Notes: a model not told the origin generated them from the letters alone. A stretch of 64,000 nucleotides of DNA from Allodiplogaster sudhausi (GCA_945643635.1 CALZFC010000066.1:109501-173500); one strand, 5' to 3'; shown: positions 34,781-47,511, counted from the stretch's first letter. Program-made: numbers and translations.

Positions 34781-34829
<49 letters not shown>

Positions 34830-36080
34830 CTCTGACCCTCTTTCACTCTGGCTCTCTGTCTCTTAATCAGTCTTTCTCCCCTTTCTCACAGCGCACCTTA
34901 ACAAGGGTGTCGATATCAATCTCGTTAATGATGTTCTGTTCGAGCCCAATATTATGCCCAATGGCATTAACCAGTTCAGAAAGTTTCAGGCTGAAAGCTT
35001 TTTGTCCGTTTTCAACTGAAAAAAAAAGATATATTTTAAACTTTACTAACCTTCTGGCGCCAAACCAAATTTTCATATTCGCAATGTTCTTGATCTTCTG
35101 GCCAATATAGTGGAGCTTTCGGACATAAATTGATCCAATATCTGGGGAGAATTACAACTTTTCACATATATTTCTCTCCTGAGCTCTTGATATACATATA
35201 TTCAACTTTTTTTGTGGTTGTGAAAACAAAATGGGAAAATTATAAAGAGTAATTAACCTAATGCGATAGTCGAGATCGCCAGTCCGATGCATACATAAAT
35301 GATAACCAGTGGAAGGAACCAATTACTGAATAGAAACAAGCAAAAATGCACATTTTAATGGAAATACAAACTTTGAAACAATTTTCTTACTTTGGTGGAA
35401 CAAGTTCGCCATATTCAATGGCAGTTAAGCAGATAAAAGCGAGATAGAGACCGTTGAAGAAGTCCACTTCACCATGTAGAACTGGCACGCATACTGCACC
35501 TATCTAAGAGAGACAGAGGACGAGAAAGAGGGAAAGAGAGAGAGAGAAAACGTTTGGAGAAGATAGAGATTGTACGAGAAAAGAAAAAAAAACTAGAAAA
35601 AGGGGTAATGCTTCTCAATAAAATTTATATGTCTTTATTTATATAATAACTTGAATGGTATTGCTGCAGCAATTGCTGTGTTATGCTGATGAAAAGAAGA
35701 GAATAACCAGTAGAAAAAGAAGAACGATGAGAAAGAGTTGAGAGGGAGTCGCCCCCTCGTGGATGTCTTCTTCCGTCTCCTCTGCCCGCATATCATCACT
35801 GGCCTTCAAGATGATGCTGCATCTTCTTATATTCAATCTCTTCTCCCTTTTCGCCTGCATCTCTTCCTTTCCCATGCCCTCTCCTCCTCCTTACTGTTGT
35901 GTAAGCGGTCCGGATCCGCAGGGCGAGCATCTCTAGGTATCTTCCGATGTTTGTCAAGAGAATAACAGTTATCGGGATACCGATGAATCCATAAATCACC
36001 GTGAAGATTCGACCATTCCTCGTTCGGGGCTCGATCTTCCCATATCCTGCAATCACCAGATGACGAGTCAGAGCGAGCGA

Positions 36081-36133
<53 letters not shown>

Positions 36134-36575
36134 ATGAGCTAGGGAAAGAGAGATGATGGATGAAGATGATAAGATTGAAGGTCTGTATTAAAACCAACCA
36201 AACAACTACCTCGTTTACAAAGCAATATTTCAAGCAATATCAAATGGTCTTTTAAAGAATAAATATTAAAAAAAATTCTCTATGAAAGAGACAAAAAGTG
36301 GCGAATAACAAGTAGAAAATTGATGCGCAATATTACTGAGGGAAAAAAACTGGAGAGTGCGTACTTGACGAGATCTCCCAAAGGAAAGAGAGAGGAGAGA
36401 GGCAAAGCGGAAAAAGAGTGAGATAGGGAAAGAGGAGAGAGAGGGGTAAGATGGAGAGGCAGTGAACATGAACACAGAACGTATAAATTGCACTTCAATT
36501 TTTAAAATAAGATATTATATATAACCGTGTTCAAGAACCAATCCTATGCTTAAAATTACTGACCGAACTTAAGAC

Positions 36576-36627
<52 letters not shown>

Positions 36628-39531
36628 GAGAGACATATATATATATAGATAGAGAGCGAGAGATAGAGGAAGAGCGAGTGAGAGAAAGATAGATAGCTGA
36701 GATAAGTTAAAGAAAAGAGATACCGAGTGTGGTGAGAATGCCGAAGGCGTAGAGCGCGGCGGTCTTGATGTTCCATTCGTGGCGAAAGTCATTCTCTCCT
36801 TCAGCCAGACAAGCCACGCTGATTGAAGAAGCGAGGGCAGAGGGATGGAGAGAGCGAGGAGAACGGAGAGAGCGCAGAGAACGTGTCTGTCTGTAGAAGG
36901 GCAGGCAGATTCAGCACTGACCAGGGAACTGTCTGAAACCCTAAATTCCAAAAATTCTGATATTTTGCATATGGATAGGCCATCACATGGGATGGTTCGG
37001 AATGAAAAAATTAAGATCCGAATCCCTCTAGAAAAGTTTTTAGACCCACTTAAAGATGTGTGAAAATCTCATACGTGTGTGAGCTGCCACGTTAATAAAC
37101 GTTTCAACGCTAAAAACATGAAAGATTGGCTTCCGGCTACAATTTTTCGATCGCAAGTTCAAATCCTCTTCGGGCCAAAAACTTTTGCTAATTTTATAAA
37201 AGGTTTTTGAGGTAGTGGGTTCTTTTCTGTACTTTATCACTTTCATGATCGGAAAAAGAGATAATATACGAAACAATTCTTCATGCAAACTTACATGCAC
37301 TTATCTACAGCTCAAAACAGTTTTTTTTTTAATTTTGTTATGTGAACTTCACAAGTCTGTTTTCAAATAGATAACCATAGAAAGTGCAGAAAAGAACCCC
37401 ACTACTTCAAAAACCTTTTATAAAATTAGCAAAAGTTTTTGGCCCGAAGGGGATTTGAACTTGCGATCGAAAAATTATAGCCGGAAGCGCTACCTTCTGC
37501 GCCAATCTTTCATGTTTTTAGCGTTGAAACGTTTATTAACTTGGCAGCTCACACACGTATGAGATTTTCACACACCTTTAAGTGGGTCTAAAAACTTTTC
37601 TAGAGGGATTCGGATCTTAATTTTTTCATTCCGAACCATCCAATGTGATGGCCTATCCATATGCAAAATATCAGAATTTTTGGAATTTAGGGTTTCTGAC
37701 AGTTCCCTGGTGAGTTGCAAAGCAACGAATTAATTCGATTATCTACACATAGGAATCTTATTTCAGAGATAAAAGTGAAAAAAAAGGTAATTTAACTAAT
37801 CCGTCAATGATTAATCGCAGGTTAAACCATTTTTCCTTTTATTTTAGCTTTCTTTAGGAAATAAAATTTGCGGATACTTATGTGCTTTACGGAGACAGAA
37901 TGAGATATATGACGGGGCCAACTAAAAAAACGGTCGTTTTTGCGTTTTCGAAGTGTTTAGCGAGATTTGTGCAGTGTGTGTAGAAAAGTGCATGTACTAA
38001 GCTGCATCTTTTTTTCAAGCATCTTTATTAACGTACAAAGGTGTGCAAAAAAGGTTACACAGAAGTATACACGTACTAACATGCCCATAAATGACTTTTA
38101 AAAATGAGCATGTAGATACGCGTATAAATGTGCACATGAATCAGACATAAAAATGGGCAGAAAAGTACATGTACTATAGTGCTCCAAATTCATCAAGAAA
38201 AATGAGCACGAATGTAAAAACGCGTACAATATCACTTAGAAAAAAATTAGGAAGAAAATACGTGTACAAAACTGCTCAAAGATTGAACGCAAAAATACAC
38301 GTACAAAAGTGCTCAGAAATGAAATAGCAGAAAAACCTGTTAATTACAAGTATAAATTACTGCTTATAGTATTAAAAACAATTAAATATAGTACATATCT
38401 AGGAAAACAACAAAACTTTCACTTAATAAGTTTAGAAAATAAAAATCACAATATCGGTCATGTTCAAACGACCATTAAACAGAATATCAACATCATGCTC
38501 ACAATACCATGGCAAAAATATATAAAGTAAAACATTAGAAACGTAATAGAACAAAAATATCTTGAAAAAACTAATATGGAGAAACAGAAGAATGTCGAAA
38601 CATGTTTTCGAAAACGGCCTGCTTGCGCTTTCCAAAGCGCGCCACAAACGCGCGAAAACCTGCGCACAAAACGTGTTTGCACGCAACGCGGCTAGCAGGC
38701 TGTTTTCGAAAACATATTTCGACATCCTTACGTTTTTCCATATTATGTTTTTAAAGTTTTTTTTTTTTTTTTTTGTTTCTAATGTCTGAATGTATATATT
38801 TTTGCGAATATAGGGTGGTCATGACCTTGTCATTCGGTACGTTGGAACTTTGAACATGACCGATATTGTGAATTTTACTTTCTAAACCTATTAAATGAAG
38901 GTTTTGTTGTTTTTCCTCAATAAGTAGGATATTTCGTTGTTTTTTGATCATATAAGCATTAATATATTCTTGTAATTAACAGGTTTTTCTGCTATTTGGT
39001 TTTTTTTTAGTTGGCCCCGTCATATATGCAGAGAGAGATTATACACACGGGAGAGAGAGTGAGAGTGTATGATACAGAGGGAGATAGGGGGAGGAGAGAG
39101 AGAGAGAAAGAGAGAGAAAGAGAGAAAGAGCGAGAAAGAGTGAGAACAGAAGGGAGAGGAGAGAGAGAGAACAGAAGGGAGAGGAGATAGATAGAAGGAG
39201 CGAGAAAGAGAGAGAAAGAGCGAGAAAGAGTGAGAACAGAAGGGAGAGGAGAGAGAGAGAACAGAAGGGAGAGGAGATAGATAGAAGGAGCGAGAAAGAG
39301 AGAGAACAGAAGAGAGAAAGAGCGAGAAAGAGAGAGAACAGACCTTGCCAGAAGTCTCTCGATGCAATTCTTCTTAGCCTGCAGAGAATTGAAGCGTAGA
39401 AAGTTGTCATAGGAGTGCTCGAAGTGGAGAAAGACCACGCCCCCAACCAGGGCGTATAGGATCAGAAAGGTTACGATCACTCCATTCGCTGCCAAGGCGC
39501 GACGGTGGCGGCCCAGCCAGGCCTTAAGAAT
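34346..39531 (-). CDS. Two-pore-domain (K2P/TWK) potassium channel, N-terminus unresolved
   Basis: Exons on the minus strand: 39531-39344 (TM1), 36818-36724 (pore 1), 36046-35895 (TM2), 35860-35687 (TM3), 35503-35391 (pore 2), 35325-35258 (TM4), 35141-35051, 34990-34897, 34739-34464, 34417-34346. They total 1323 bases in frame (440 residues plus stop). TM1 is NGVIVTFLILYALVGGVVFL. Pore 1 has a normal filter (ILTTLGYGKI). Pore 2 reads CLTAIEYGELVP, with Glu where the first filter glycine is expected. After TM4 come KLHYIGQKI, typical of nematode TWK channels, and an acidic, proline-rich tail (SIPPPLPPKRR). K2P channels dimerise at the plasma membrane and carry background K+ current; conduction is questionable here. 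The TM3 exon ends at a GC donor, and the intron after TM2 is only 34 bases. The 2.5 kb intron after TM1 holds two transposon-like elements. Confidence 0.88.
36921..37710. mobile_element. Foldback element with ~320-base arms and tRNA-like promoter boxes
   Basis: Arms 36921-37236 and 37381-37710 are near-perfect inverted repeats around a 144-base centre; the outer ends are CCAGGGAACTGTC. TGA occurs at both flanks (possible 3-base duplication). On the minus strand the right arm contains TGGCGCAGAAGGTAGCGC (A box, about 37487-37504) and GTTCAAATCC (B box, about 37451-37460), the two internal promoter elements of tRNA genes. The left arm lacks 14 bases of the A box. No functional tRNA cloverleaf forms. 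Confidence 0.82.
37441..37505 (-). other. tRNA-like (SINE-type) segment, degenerate
   Basis: A and B boxes and a 4-base D-stem (GCGC/GCGC) are recognisable, but the T-stem does not pair and the box spacing is short. It is a tRNA-derived relic inside the foldback arm and not a tRNA gene. Confidence 0.45.
37906..39026. mobile_element. 1.1 kb TIR/foldback element with TATATGACGGGGCCAACT ends
   Basis: TATATGACGGGGCCAACT at 37906 is matched by its reverse complement ending at 39026. Inside, 38325-38640 and 38650-39020 form a second large imperfect inverted repeat around a GC-rich centre (about 38610-38720, with CGAAAAC repeats). Between the left end and that palindrome, about 37975-38320 is a degenerate tandem of ~50-60-base units, each with ACGTGTAC/TACATGTAC-like cores. 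No transposase is seen. TA is the likely target duplication. It lies in the same K2P intron as the foldback element. Confidence 0.78.
39110..39345. repeat. 90-base GA-rich tandem repeat, ~2.5 copies
   Basis: agcgagaaagagtgagaaca recurs at about 39128 and 39218. Each unit has two acagaagggagagga blocks and a GATAGATAGAAGG block. It directly abuts the K2P TM1 exon at its donor side. Confidence 0.8.
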
Positions 39532-39609
39532 CTTCTCTCTCTCTCTCTCTCCATCTAGCTTTCTCTCTAGCTCTTTCTCTCCCTCTCTCTTTCGCTCTCT
39601 CTTCCTCAT

Positions 39610-39651
<42 letters not shown>

Positions 39652-39789
39652 AAATACTTCTCCCTCATGTTTTGATTTGCAATCATTTTCAAAGGATGTT
39701 GCAAGAATTATATATATATATCTCTTTAATTTATGTAATACTGAGAGGATGCCACAACCAAGAACAAAAAATTTAGCATGCAGAATTAT

Positions 39790-39960
39790 CTACAACTGAA
39801 TGAACAGATCTGAACTGACGATGGCAATAGTGAGGATTGCCATGAATCGTGGATGAGAAAGTGAGGAAGAGCTGCTAAAAAGTTTCAGAGGAAGAGTTCG
39901 AGTTGTCAGATTTCGCCCTCTCTCTTCGTCAACTTCTATTGCAGAAACCTTGACTTTCAT
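39790..39960 (-). CDS. Candidate small exon or ORF upstream of the K2P channel
   Basis: A 56-codon frame starts MKVKVSAIEVDEERGRNLTT and includes a hydrophobic AILTIAIVSS stretch. It could be a 5' exon of the K2P gene or chance. No splice phase links it to TM1. Confidence 0.2.
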   Translation of the reverse strand: MKVKVSAIEVDEERGRNLTTRTLPLKLFSSSSSLSHPRFMAILTIAIVSSDLFIQL

Positions 39961-40447
39961 TGCAAGAAAAAGGGAGAAGCGGAGGAGAGTGGGAGGGCCA
40001 TGGTGAGGGAGTGAGAGGAGTTGAATGGGTCGAATAGAAGGGCCGAGCTGCCGGGAAGAGAAGTCTCAGCCATCTCTTCCATCTTTATCCATACTATCCT
40101 TTTCTTCACTCTTCCATCTCTCATACTTCCTCCTTCCCAATTTATCTCTCATGCTTTGACTTTCTTTCCCTTTCCTCTTTCCCATCTCTCCCCCCCCCCT
40201 CTCTCTCTTCCTCTGAGAGAGTGATCTCGTATATGGCTTGATTAGCTCAAAATACAATACAGCTGCGCATTCTCAAGTGGTGTTCATATTCTGGAAAATG
40301 ATGAAGCGCATGAAAGGACGAGAGTGTCGGAAACAGCGAGAGATCACGGGAAATGAGGAGAGTGGAAGAAAGAGAGAAAGGAAGAGCAGGCAACTGGCGC
40401 AGCAAAGAGCCGCCTTCAATGCCAAGTGATGCCCCATGAGGCGTCAA

Positions 40448-40507
<60 letters not shown>

Positions 40508-41952
40508 CCAAAGAGCGAGAGTAGAGAGAGAGAGAATAAGAAGAAGAAGCCGCCATAAGCAGAGTGGAAGAGACAAAATCTTTCGTGTTTGTCGTTGGTT
40601 GCTGTTGAGAACGGAGAAGATGATTGAGACTTCTGAGAGCAAAGACAAGTCTTCACTTCAGAAGGCTTCAGCACGAATCTATCAACATCTTCACAATTCA
40701 GAAAATGGATTAAAATGGATTAAAACTGCTTGACCCACCGCACTTCCTTTGACACTTCCACTTGAATCGTCGTTCTCAGAGAATCTTCATTCCTCGGGTT
40801 TTTTTTAATTTGCATATTTGTTGTGCGGCCGGCCTAAAGAAAATAAAGAGTACTGTTTCTTTTTCGAAACGCAATGACGTCTTGATGCTACCTCGCCTCT
40901 TAAAATGGATCTACACATATTGAAGAGAAGAGCAGGGATTGCTTTAAAGGAGACCTAAGGCGAATTTAGCTAGAACCTTAGATTGCAAATGTCCCGAAGT
41001 CACAAAAATCTCTCTGCCCCGAGGAAATTAAGAGCATTATCTACTTTGAATTCGCGAATATTTTATCTTCCCACCATTTTCGGAAAAAATTTGGTCGGGC
41101 TCCACCGTGGCCATTCTATTACTGCCAGCGAAATTTATACATATTGTTTGAGCAACCTATGGCCGGGTTTTCCTTAACACATAGGCTCACGTGCCCCGTT
41201 GTCCATACCACAAGTTTCTGGGGAGAGAGGCGAGATGCAGTAGCTCCATTTCTGAGGATTGCTAACACCGTACTTTTAAGTGATTGGGCCGCCAATCGTG
41301 GTAGGAGTTTTTCCCTCATGAACTCCTTTAAGAATCGTGCTTGACTGAATATTGCTGGAGTTTTTTTTTGCTACAAGGTTCCTCCTTTCTCCTTCTCTCT
41401 CGCTTTACCGTTCCCCTCTATCTTTCTCTCTCTCTATCTCTTTCTCAATCTCTCTCTCTTTGTTTCTATCTTTTTCCCTCTCCATCTCCTTCTCAATCTC
41501 TCTCTCTCTCTCTTTGTTTCTGCAACTCTCCATCTATACAAACTCGGAATGAATCCTCCTTCGCATAATTGGCAAATGCAGGTGTTACATAATTGTATTT
41601 TGTTTATTCTGAAAATTTTTATTTGAAAACTGTTACCAGTAAAGGTTTTTCATCTTATTTTACTGCTCAAAAATGAATGGTTCATTCAAGAGTCAGTGTC
41701 CCAAGGAATTATGGACATGAAGGGATAGGAGTGCGATAACATTAAAGTGAGTGAAAGTGGAAATAGTGGAAGCAGAATATCATCAAGGAGCATGGACAAA
41801 AGAGACTATTCATTCCATTAGCGATCGAGAATCAGCAGCATCAAGGAATATCTTTTTTTCCCTTAGGACGCCCATAAATCTGTCGGACGCGTATAATTTA
41901 ATAGGACGTCTTTGTTTTCCATGGGACGGCTATGATTCCTTGGGACGGCAAC

Positions 41953-41996
41953 AAGAGTGGATAAGGATCCTTATCACCAAATCCTTATCCACTCTT
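41953..41996. repeat. Perfect 16-base hairpin
   Basis: AAGAGTGGATAAGGAT (41953-41968) pairs fully with ATCCTTATCCACTCTT (41981-41996) across a 12-base loop. It follows a cluster of GGACG motifs. Function unknown. Confidence 0.85.
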
Positions 41997-42379
41997 CTAC
42001 GTTTATAAACATTTCTAATCAATTATAACTTTTTAGTTCGTATACAGGTAGATGTTTGGTACATTTTAATGCTTTGGATGCATATTAAATAATTATTAAT
42101 TCTCATCAGAACGGCTAAAGAGCTGAAGTCACTCCCAACATCTAGACCCAGAGAGACGTTCAGACCTGCACCTCTCTTTCTCTCAAGTGCACTCAACCAA
42201 TCCCAACTATCTGACCCTCTTTTTGAACTCAAGTTGTATGAGTCTTCTCGTTTTCTCTGCGCTCTCTCACTTGCACAGATATTACCAAATCACGGTCTCA
42301 CATTTCCCGTTGAAGTATGTATACATGTGCCTACTTAGAACGGGATTGCACATATACAATAATACATGAATATTTAGAT

Positions 42380-42500
42380 TTGCACGTGCATACATACACA
42401 CATACATACATACACATACATACATACATACATGCATACATTCATACATACATACATACATACATACATACATTCATACATACATACATAAATATATACA
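42380..42500. repeat. (ACAT)n microsatellite
   Basis: Tandem ACAT/CATA tetramers with a few CATTCATA and CATGCATA variants, continuing into TATATACATATGCATG. Confidence 0.9.
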
Positions 42501-42827
42501 TATGCATGTATGTATGATTTACACGCATTTGTATGCATGTGAAAGGCGAAGAAAAATAAACAAAATGTAAAAATTATTGATTTTCTAAAAATTTTGACCG
42601 ATCTCTTGGATCATAAATGGGAACCTAATTATAAGGTGTCCTCTCATTTCGCGCTCTCAACATGATGAAATGAAGCACCCTTCAGGTTCATTCGCTTGCA
42701 ATATCGCCACAGATTCCCTTTTTTCTTGGCTCCCTCTTACCCTTTTCAAAATGTCTCCTCTTTCTCTGCCTTCTCTGCTCACTCTCTCGTTGACATGAAT
42801 TCTCTTCATGCTGAGCTTCCTCATTTG

Positions 42828-42948
42828 CATGCTACTTCCCTGACCAACGAGGAGTATCAATGGAACTCAGTGTTATCCAAGACAAGAATATTCTCTCTGC
42901 TCTTTCTCTGAACTTCCCTCACTTGTCATCCCTTACAATCGATTGGAA
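42828..42948 (+). CDS. Candidate leucine-rich-repeat exon
   Basis: An open stretch reads CYFPDQRGVSMELSVIQ, then ILSALSLNFPHLSSLTIDWK, with LRR-like leucine spacing, and ends at a weak donor. With the next candidate at 43236 it might be an early exon of the Toll gene downstream or the relic of another Toll-like gene. No phase connection was established. Confidence 0.35.
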
Positions 42949-43235
42949 GTATGTAGAAATAGATAAAAGATATTTTTCGATCCCTCATATTTCTAATTTA
43001 AGCATGTCTGTTTCTCTATACGATTTCTTTAAACGTTTGTGAAATATTTTAAGTGTATTCAAGAAGATGGCTATGGCTATTCTAGACACCTAAATCACCT
43101 CTCTCACTACTACTTGGTTCTTGCAGAAATTTCATGCAAGAAAGTACCTTAATCCTCTTTCTTTCGTTTATCTCTGCGTCCTCTTTGCTCGTTTATCTCT
43201 GCCTCTTCTTTGTTTCTCTCTTTCTCTTCTGCAGG

Positions 43236-43473
43236 TGCTCGACCTTGACTGTATCCATATGAATAGAGAGAAGAGAGTGCAGCCATTAGCTGTGGCCAGT
43301 CTTCACTTCTCTGGTCCTTTTGCACGAATCGCCATTTCCTTTTCTCTGCCTTCTCTTCCACTCTCCTCCTCTCACCTCTTTTCCTCATTATCTTCTTGCC
43401 CTTCTTCCATGTACTACTTCATGTGGTGCCGCATGGACAGCGCGTTGAATGCATTCCATTATGTCTTTCCGAA
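43236..43473 (+). CDS. Candidate LRR-type exon
   Basis: After CTGCAG the frame reads VLDLDCIHMNREKRVQPL, ASLHFSGPF, then a Ser/Leu-rich segment and MYYFMWCRMDSALNAF. The opening VLDLDCI is LRR-like and the rest is less clear. The link to the Toll gene is unproven. Confidence 0.3.
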
Positions 43474-43479
43474 CCCCTC

Positions 43480-45232
43480 TCTCTCTCTCCCTCTCTCTTT
43501 CCCTCTACTTCTCTCTTCCTCTCATCTCTCTCTCTTTCTCTCTCTTGTTCTCTCATCTCTCTCTATTTCTCTTTCCCTCTCGTTCTATATCCCTCCCTTT
43601 CCTCTTTTCTACTGTTCTCTCTTCCATCCCCGTCTTCAAAGGCACTGGGTAACTAAATTTCCTAGCAATTCATTATGATTAAAGTTCGATCTCAGCAAAT
43701 TGAGGTTGTCCTTTCCTAGTGTTTCACTCTACTCAATCAGTTGATGTTCACTTTCCCTCCCAAACCTTTGTCCTCATCCCTGTCATACTTTCTCTGTCCG
43801 TCTCTTTCTCACTTTCCGTTCTCTCTCTCTCTCTCTCACTTTCTAGCTTTCTTTTTCGGTCTCTCTCTCTCTTTCATTTCATATCTTTCTTTTTAGCTCT
43901 CTCTCTCTCACTTTCTATCTTTCTTTTTCGCTATCTTTTTCTCTCTCTTTTCTCTTTTCTCTCCACACTTCCTTCTGACTTGATGCTTTCCCTCATAATC
44001 ATCAATAGCCAGATCCTCTTTCCTCTTTCAGTAATTATGCATATGTATGTGGCGGATGAATGCTCTCTCCCACCCTTCTTGCTCCCACTTCCTGTCCCTC
44101 TCAATCTCTCCCACACCCTCTCCCTCTCCCTCTCCTTCTCTATCTCCATCTCCCTCTTCTCATCTCTCTCCCTCTCCCTTCCTTCTCACCTCCCGGTCTG
44201 CCCTTTCATTCTCTTTCTCTCCACCTTATGTCTGCCCTCATCCCACCTTAGCTTGGCGACCTATTCTTTTGGCCACCTTAATCGCAGAGAAGGCGATCTT
44301 GACAATGGCAGCTGCGATCTTTATAACTCTTCTCCCTCTCTCCCTCTTTCTCTCTCCCCATCCCTCTCTTTCTGACTTTCTCTCGCTCTCTCTCGCTCTA
44401 TCTCGATCTCTTTCTCTATCTCACTCTCTCTGTTTCTTCCCTTCTTTTTCCCTCTATCTATATCTATGTTTGACTGAATCTCATTTCTTATTTTAGTAAG
44501 AGTGAATGAAATCTTTCAGGGCTGTTTGGGGAAGCTTTTTTGCACGGAAGTCATGGAAGGCTACTATTTCGGAAGAGTATCTTTTTCGTGACTTTTCTCG
44601 CATTTTATCTCCATTTTTCTTGCTCCTTCTCTCTCTCTCTCTCTCTATCTCGGCTGTCTGTCTGTCTCTTTCTTTCTCTCTCCTTGCATTCTTTTCTTCC
44701 TGCTTATCTCTCTCTTACTTTTACTCTCTTTCTCTTCTAACACTATCGTCTTCTTTTGACTCACCTCGTATTCATTTTCTCACGCCCCAGGCGCGATTCT
44801 TGTGAAATCGGAGAAATTCCGATTGATGATATGTGTGGACGGAAGGATATTTGGAGGAGAGTGTAGAGAGGGAGAAATAGAGAGAGAGAGAGAGAAATAG
44901 AGAGAGAGAGAGAAATAGAGAAAGGGAGATAGAGAAAGGGAGAGAACGCAGGCGCGAGAGATGGGAAAAGTGGGAGGGAGTGAGCAGGCGAGAAAGAAGG
45001 AGAGGGATAGAGAGACGTTGGGAAAGAGAGACTGAGAGAGAGAGAATATGCAAGAATGTAGAGTTACATACATACTTACATATATGTACATATGTATGTA
45101 TCTACATCGCTAAGTTTGACAATATAAGAGAAATTTGAGGAGAGTGACAGAGAGTAAAACGAAAATAAAGGACGAATAGAAGAATAGTTTTTTAACAGGA
45201 CAACAAGAGTTATTGTTTGGCTTGCAATCTTA

Positions 45233-45266
<34 letters not shown>

Positions 45267-46781
45267 ATGGAAGGTGATGAGAGCTTGTTTGATCAGACTC
45301 TAACCAGGAAATGAAGGTGAGTTGAAGACAGAAATATTAAGGGAGATTTAAAGCGTCACTAGAACATTTCTCATTGCAAACAACATTTGTTCTTCCTGCA
45401 GTCTTCAGCTAATACAATTTATCAACTTTAATGTTAGACAATGGACGAGTGCCCAAGACGGTTTTCTCTGTGGGTCTAGGGCAATCCATTCTTAGCCTTC
45501 TCTGTTATTCTGTTCATTTTAGATAGTTCTATCAATTATGCATGGCGAATAGGCCATCTCTGCCATGGCAATGGAAGCAAGCTCGTTGGCTGTTGGAGTC
45601 ACTCCCTCCCCTCTCCACCCACTCACCTCTCTCTCTCTCTCCCTCCACTCTACTCATTCCTTTTACCTGTCACTAAACCCTCCACTTCTCTTTATGCAAA
45701 ACCTCTCCTATGCAATCTACTTTTTTAAATTATACTCTGTTCGATATCTGCGACGACTTCGTCAGATTCCGGCAGGCGAGGAACCATCGAAATCCTCCCA
45801 TCTTGGATCCCTCGACCATCCCTTAAAAATGCCTTGAACCAACCGGATAAAGACTTCAAAGAATCTCTTAGATAGTGTAATTGAAATGCCTTCAAGATTT
45901 CTCATTGTCAGTCACACGAGCAGATTGTCACTTTCCATTCAAGCAGTTCCGATTCAATTTGGTCGGAATCATCCTCTTCTTAACTCTCTCGAGAGAGATT
46001 CTTCCTCTTCTTCTTCTTCTTCACCCTCTTCTAAAAGGGTAGGAAGCACACTGATCCGTGTCTTTTGTGCCCGAGGCATTCTTCTGCTTGATTCCTCCTT
46101 TTCAATCACCCCCCCCCCTCCCTTCCCTCTTCCCCACCTCTCCGAATCCTTTCTTCAGTACTGGCTGTACACCACGTCGATATGCCCTGTGGCAGTCTCA
46201 TTTGGGTGCAGCTGGGCCAGTTTACACTCACGAATCATCTGGCTTCTCACTCTCATCCTCTCCTCTCTGCCTTCTACTCTCCCTCTCTCTCTTGCTTCTC
46301 TCTCTCCTCCCTCTCACTCTACTCTCTCTCTACTCTCTCTCCCTTACTCTTACCCTCTCTGGTAGCCGAAACACACTGCAAGAACCATCCATCTATACTG
46401 CTGATTCCCTCTGCCTGATTCAGTGCTCTGTCTCTCTGCCATCTATCTTTCTCTTCTTTTCGATATCCTCGATGGCTGACTCAGCCTTTTCCTAGTGCTG
46501 AACTTCTCTTGAAGATGGCTGTAGAATGGATTGCCACTCGCTGGTCTCTTAATCTCTTCCTGATCACGTGGAGAAGACATTTCTAAAGGAATAGCTTCAC
46601 AAGTCCAGATTCGATTTATGTACATACATATGTACATTCGTCATGTCCACTCGGATGCATAGTGCATAGACACGTGTATTGTGGCTTAGCTGGCGAATCT
46701 TTTTTTTTTCTTTCTCCACTTCTCCTCCTCTCTCTCTCTCTCTCTCTCCTCCGTTTCTCTCACCTTTCTCTCTTTCACACA

Positions 46782-46814
<33 letters not shown>

Positions 46815-47467
46815 GCTCGCTCTCATTCTAATGATGCCCTGCGGCGTCGGCAACACCACGAAGTGCGCGGATTTACTATTCGCTCTCTCTATAATTAGGT
46901 GCGGCCGGTGTACTGTAAACCACATAATCTGGCTGATCAGAAAGATAATGAAGGGAGACACTCAAGGGTTGCAACTGCAGCTGTAAGTAATATGTAAAAG
47001 ATCGCACAATATTCGTACTAACACTGCGTCATTCTAAGCTGTATTCGATTCTTCGCCTGTTCAATCTTTTCTCTTCTCTAATTTTCTTTGACTCCTACAA
47101 TATCCAGTGCTTCTCATTTTCGCCTTAACTGATTTAATATTATTTCCCCATCTCTTCTCTCACTCATTTTCTCTCTCTCTCTCTCTCTCTTCTGTCCCCT
47201 TGGTAGTGTCCTTCATCTCACCTGTATTCGTCCTTCTCACAAGTGGCTACTCTTCTCTTTTCTTCCGTTTCTCAGACATATCACACTCAAGTCTTACTGT
47301 CTCGCACTGTTCTTCAGGGAATGAGAGCGGAAAAGATAGCAGGATTGGGAAGGGCAGTGAGACAGATGGGAAGACAGCATCAATGAATAAAAGGCAGAGA
47401 AGTACTTGACGAGAGAGAGAGAGAGATAGAGAGAAAGAGAGACAGAGAGAGACAGAGAGAGAGAAAT

Positions 47468-47511
<44 letters not shown>

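Larger units (their letters stand above)
39961..42780. other. Gene-poor region
   Basis: Contains GA/CT tracts (40448-40530, 41420-41520), poly-C near 40190, four GGGACG/GGACG motifs at 41866-41948, a perfect hairpin at 41953-41996 and an ACAT repeat at 42380-42500. No coding region is convincing. Confidence 0.4.

Noticed and set aside
37441..37505. tRNA gene on the minus strand
   Set aside because: A and B boxes are present but the T-stem and anticodon stem do not pair; treated as a tRNA-derived relic in a foldback element.
42380..42500. CRISPR-like or direct-repeat array
   Set aside because: It is a simple ACAT microsatellite with no spacer structure, in a eukaryotic genome.
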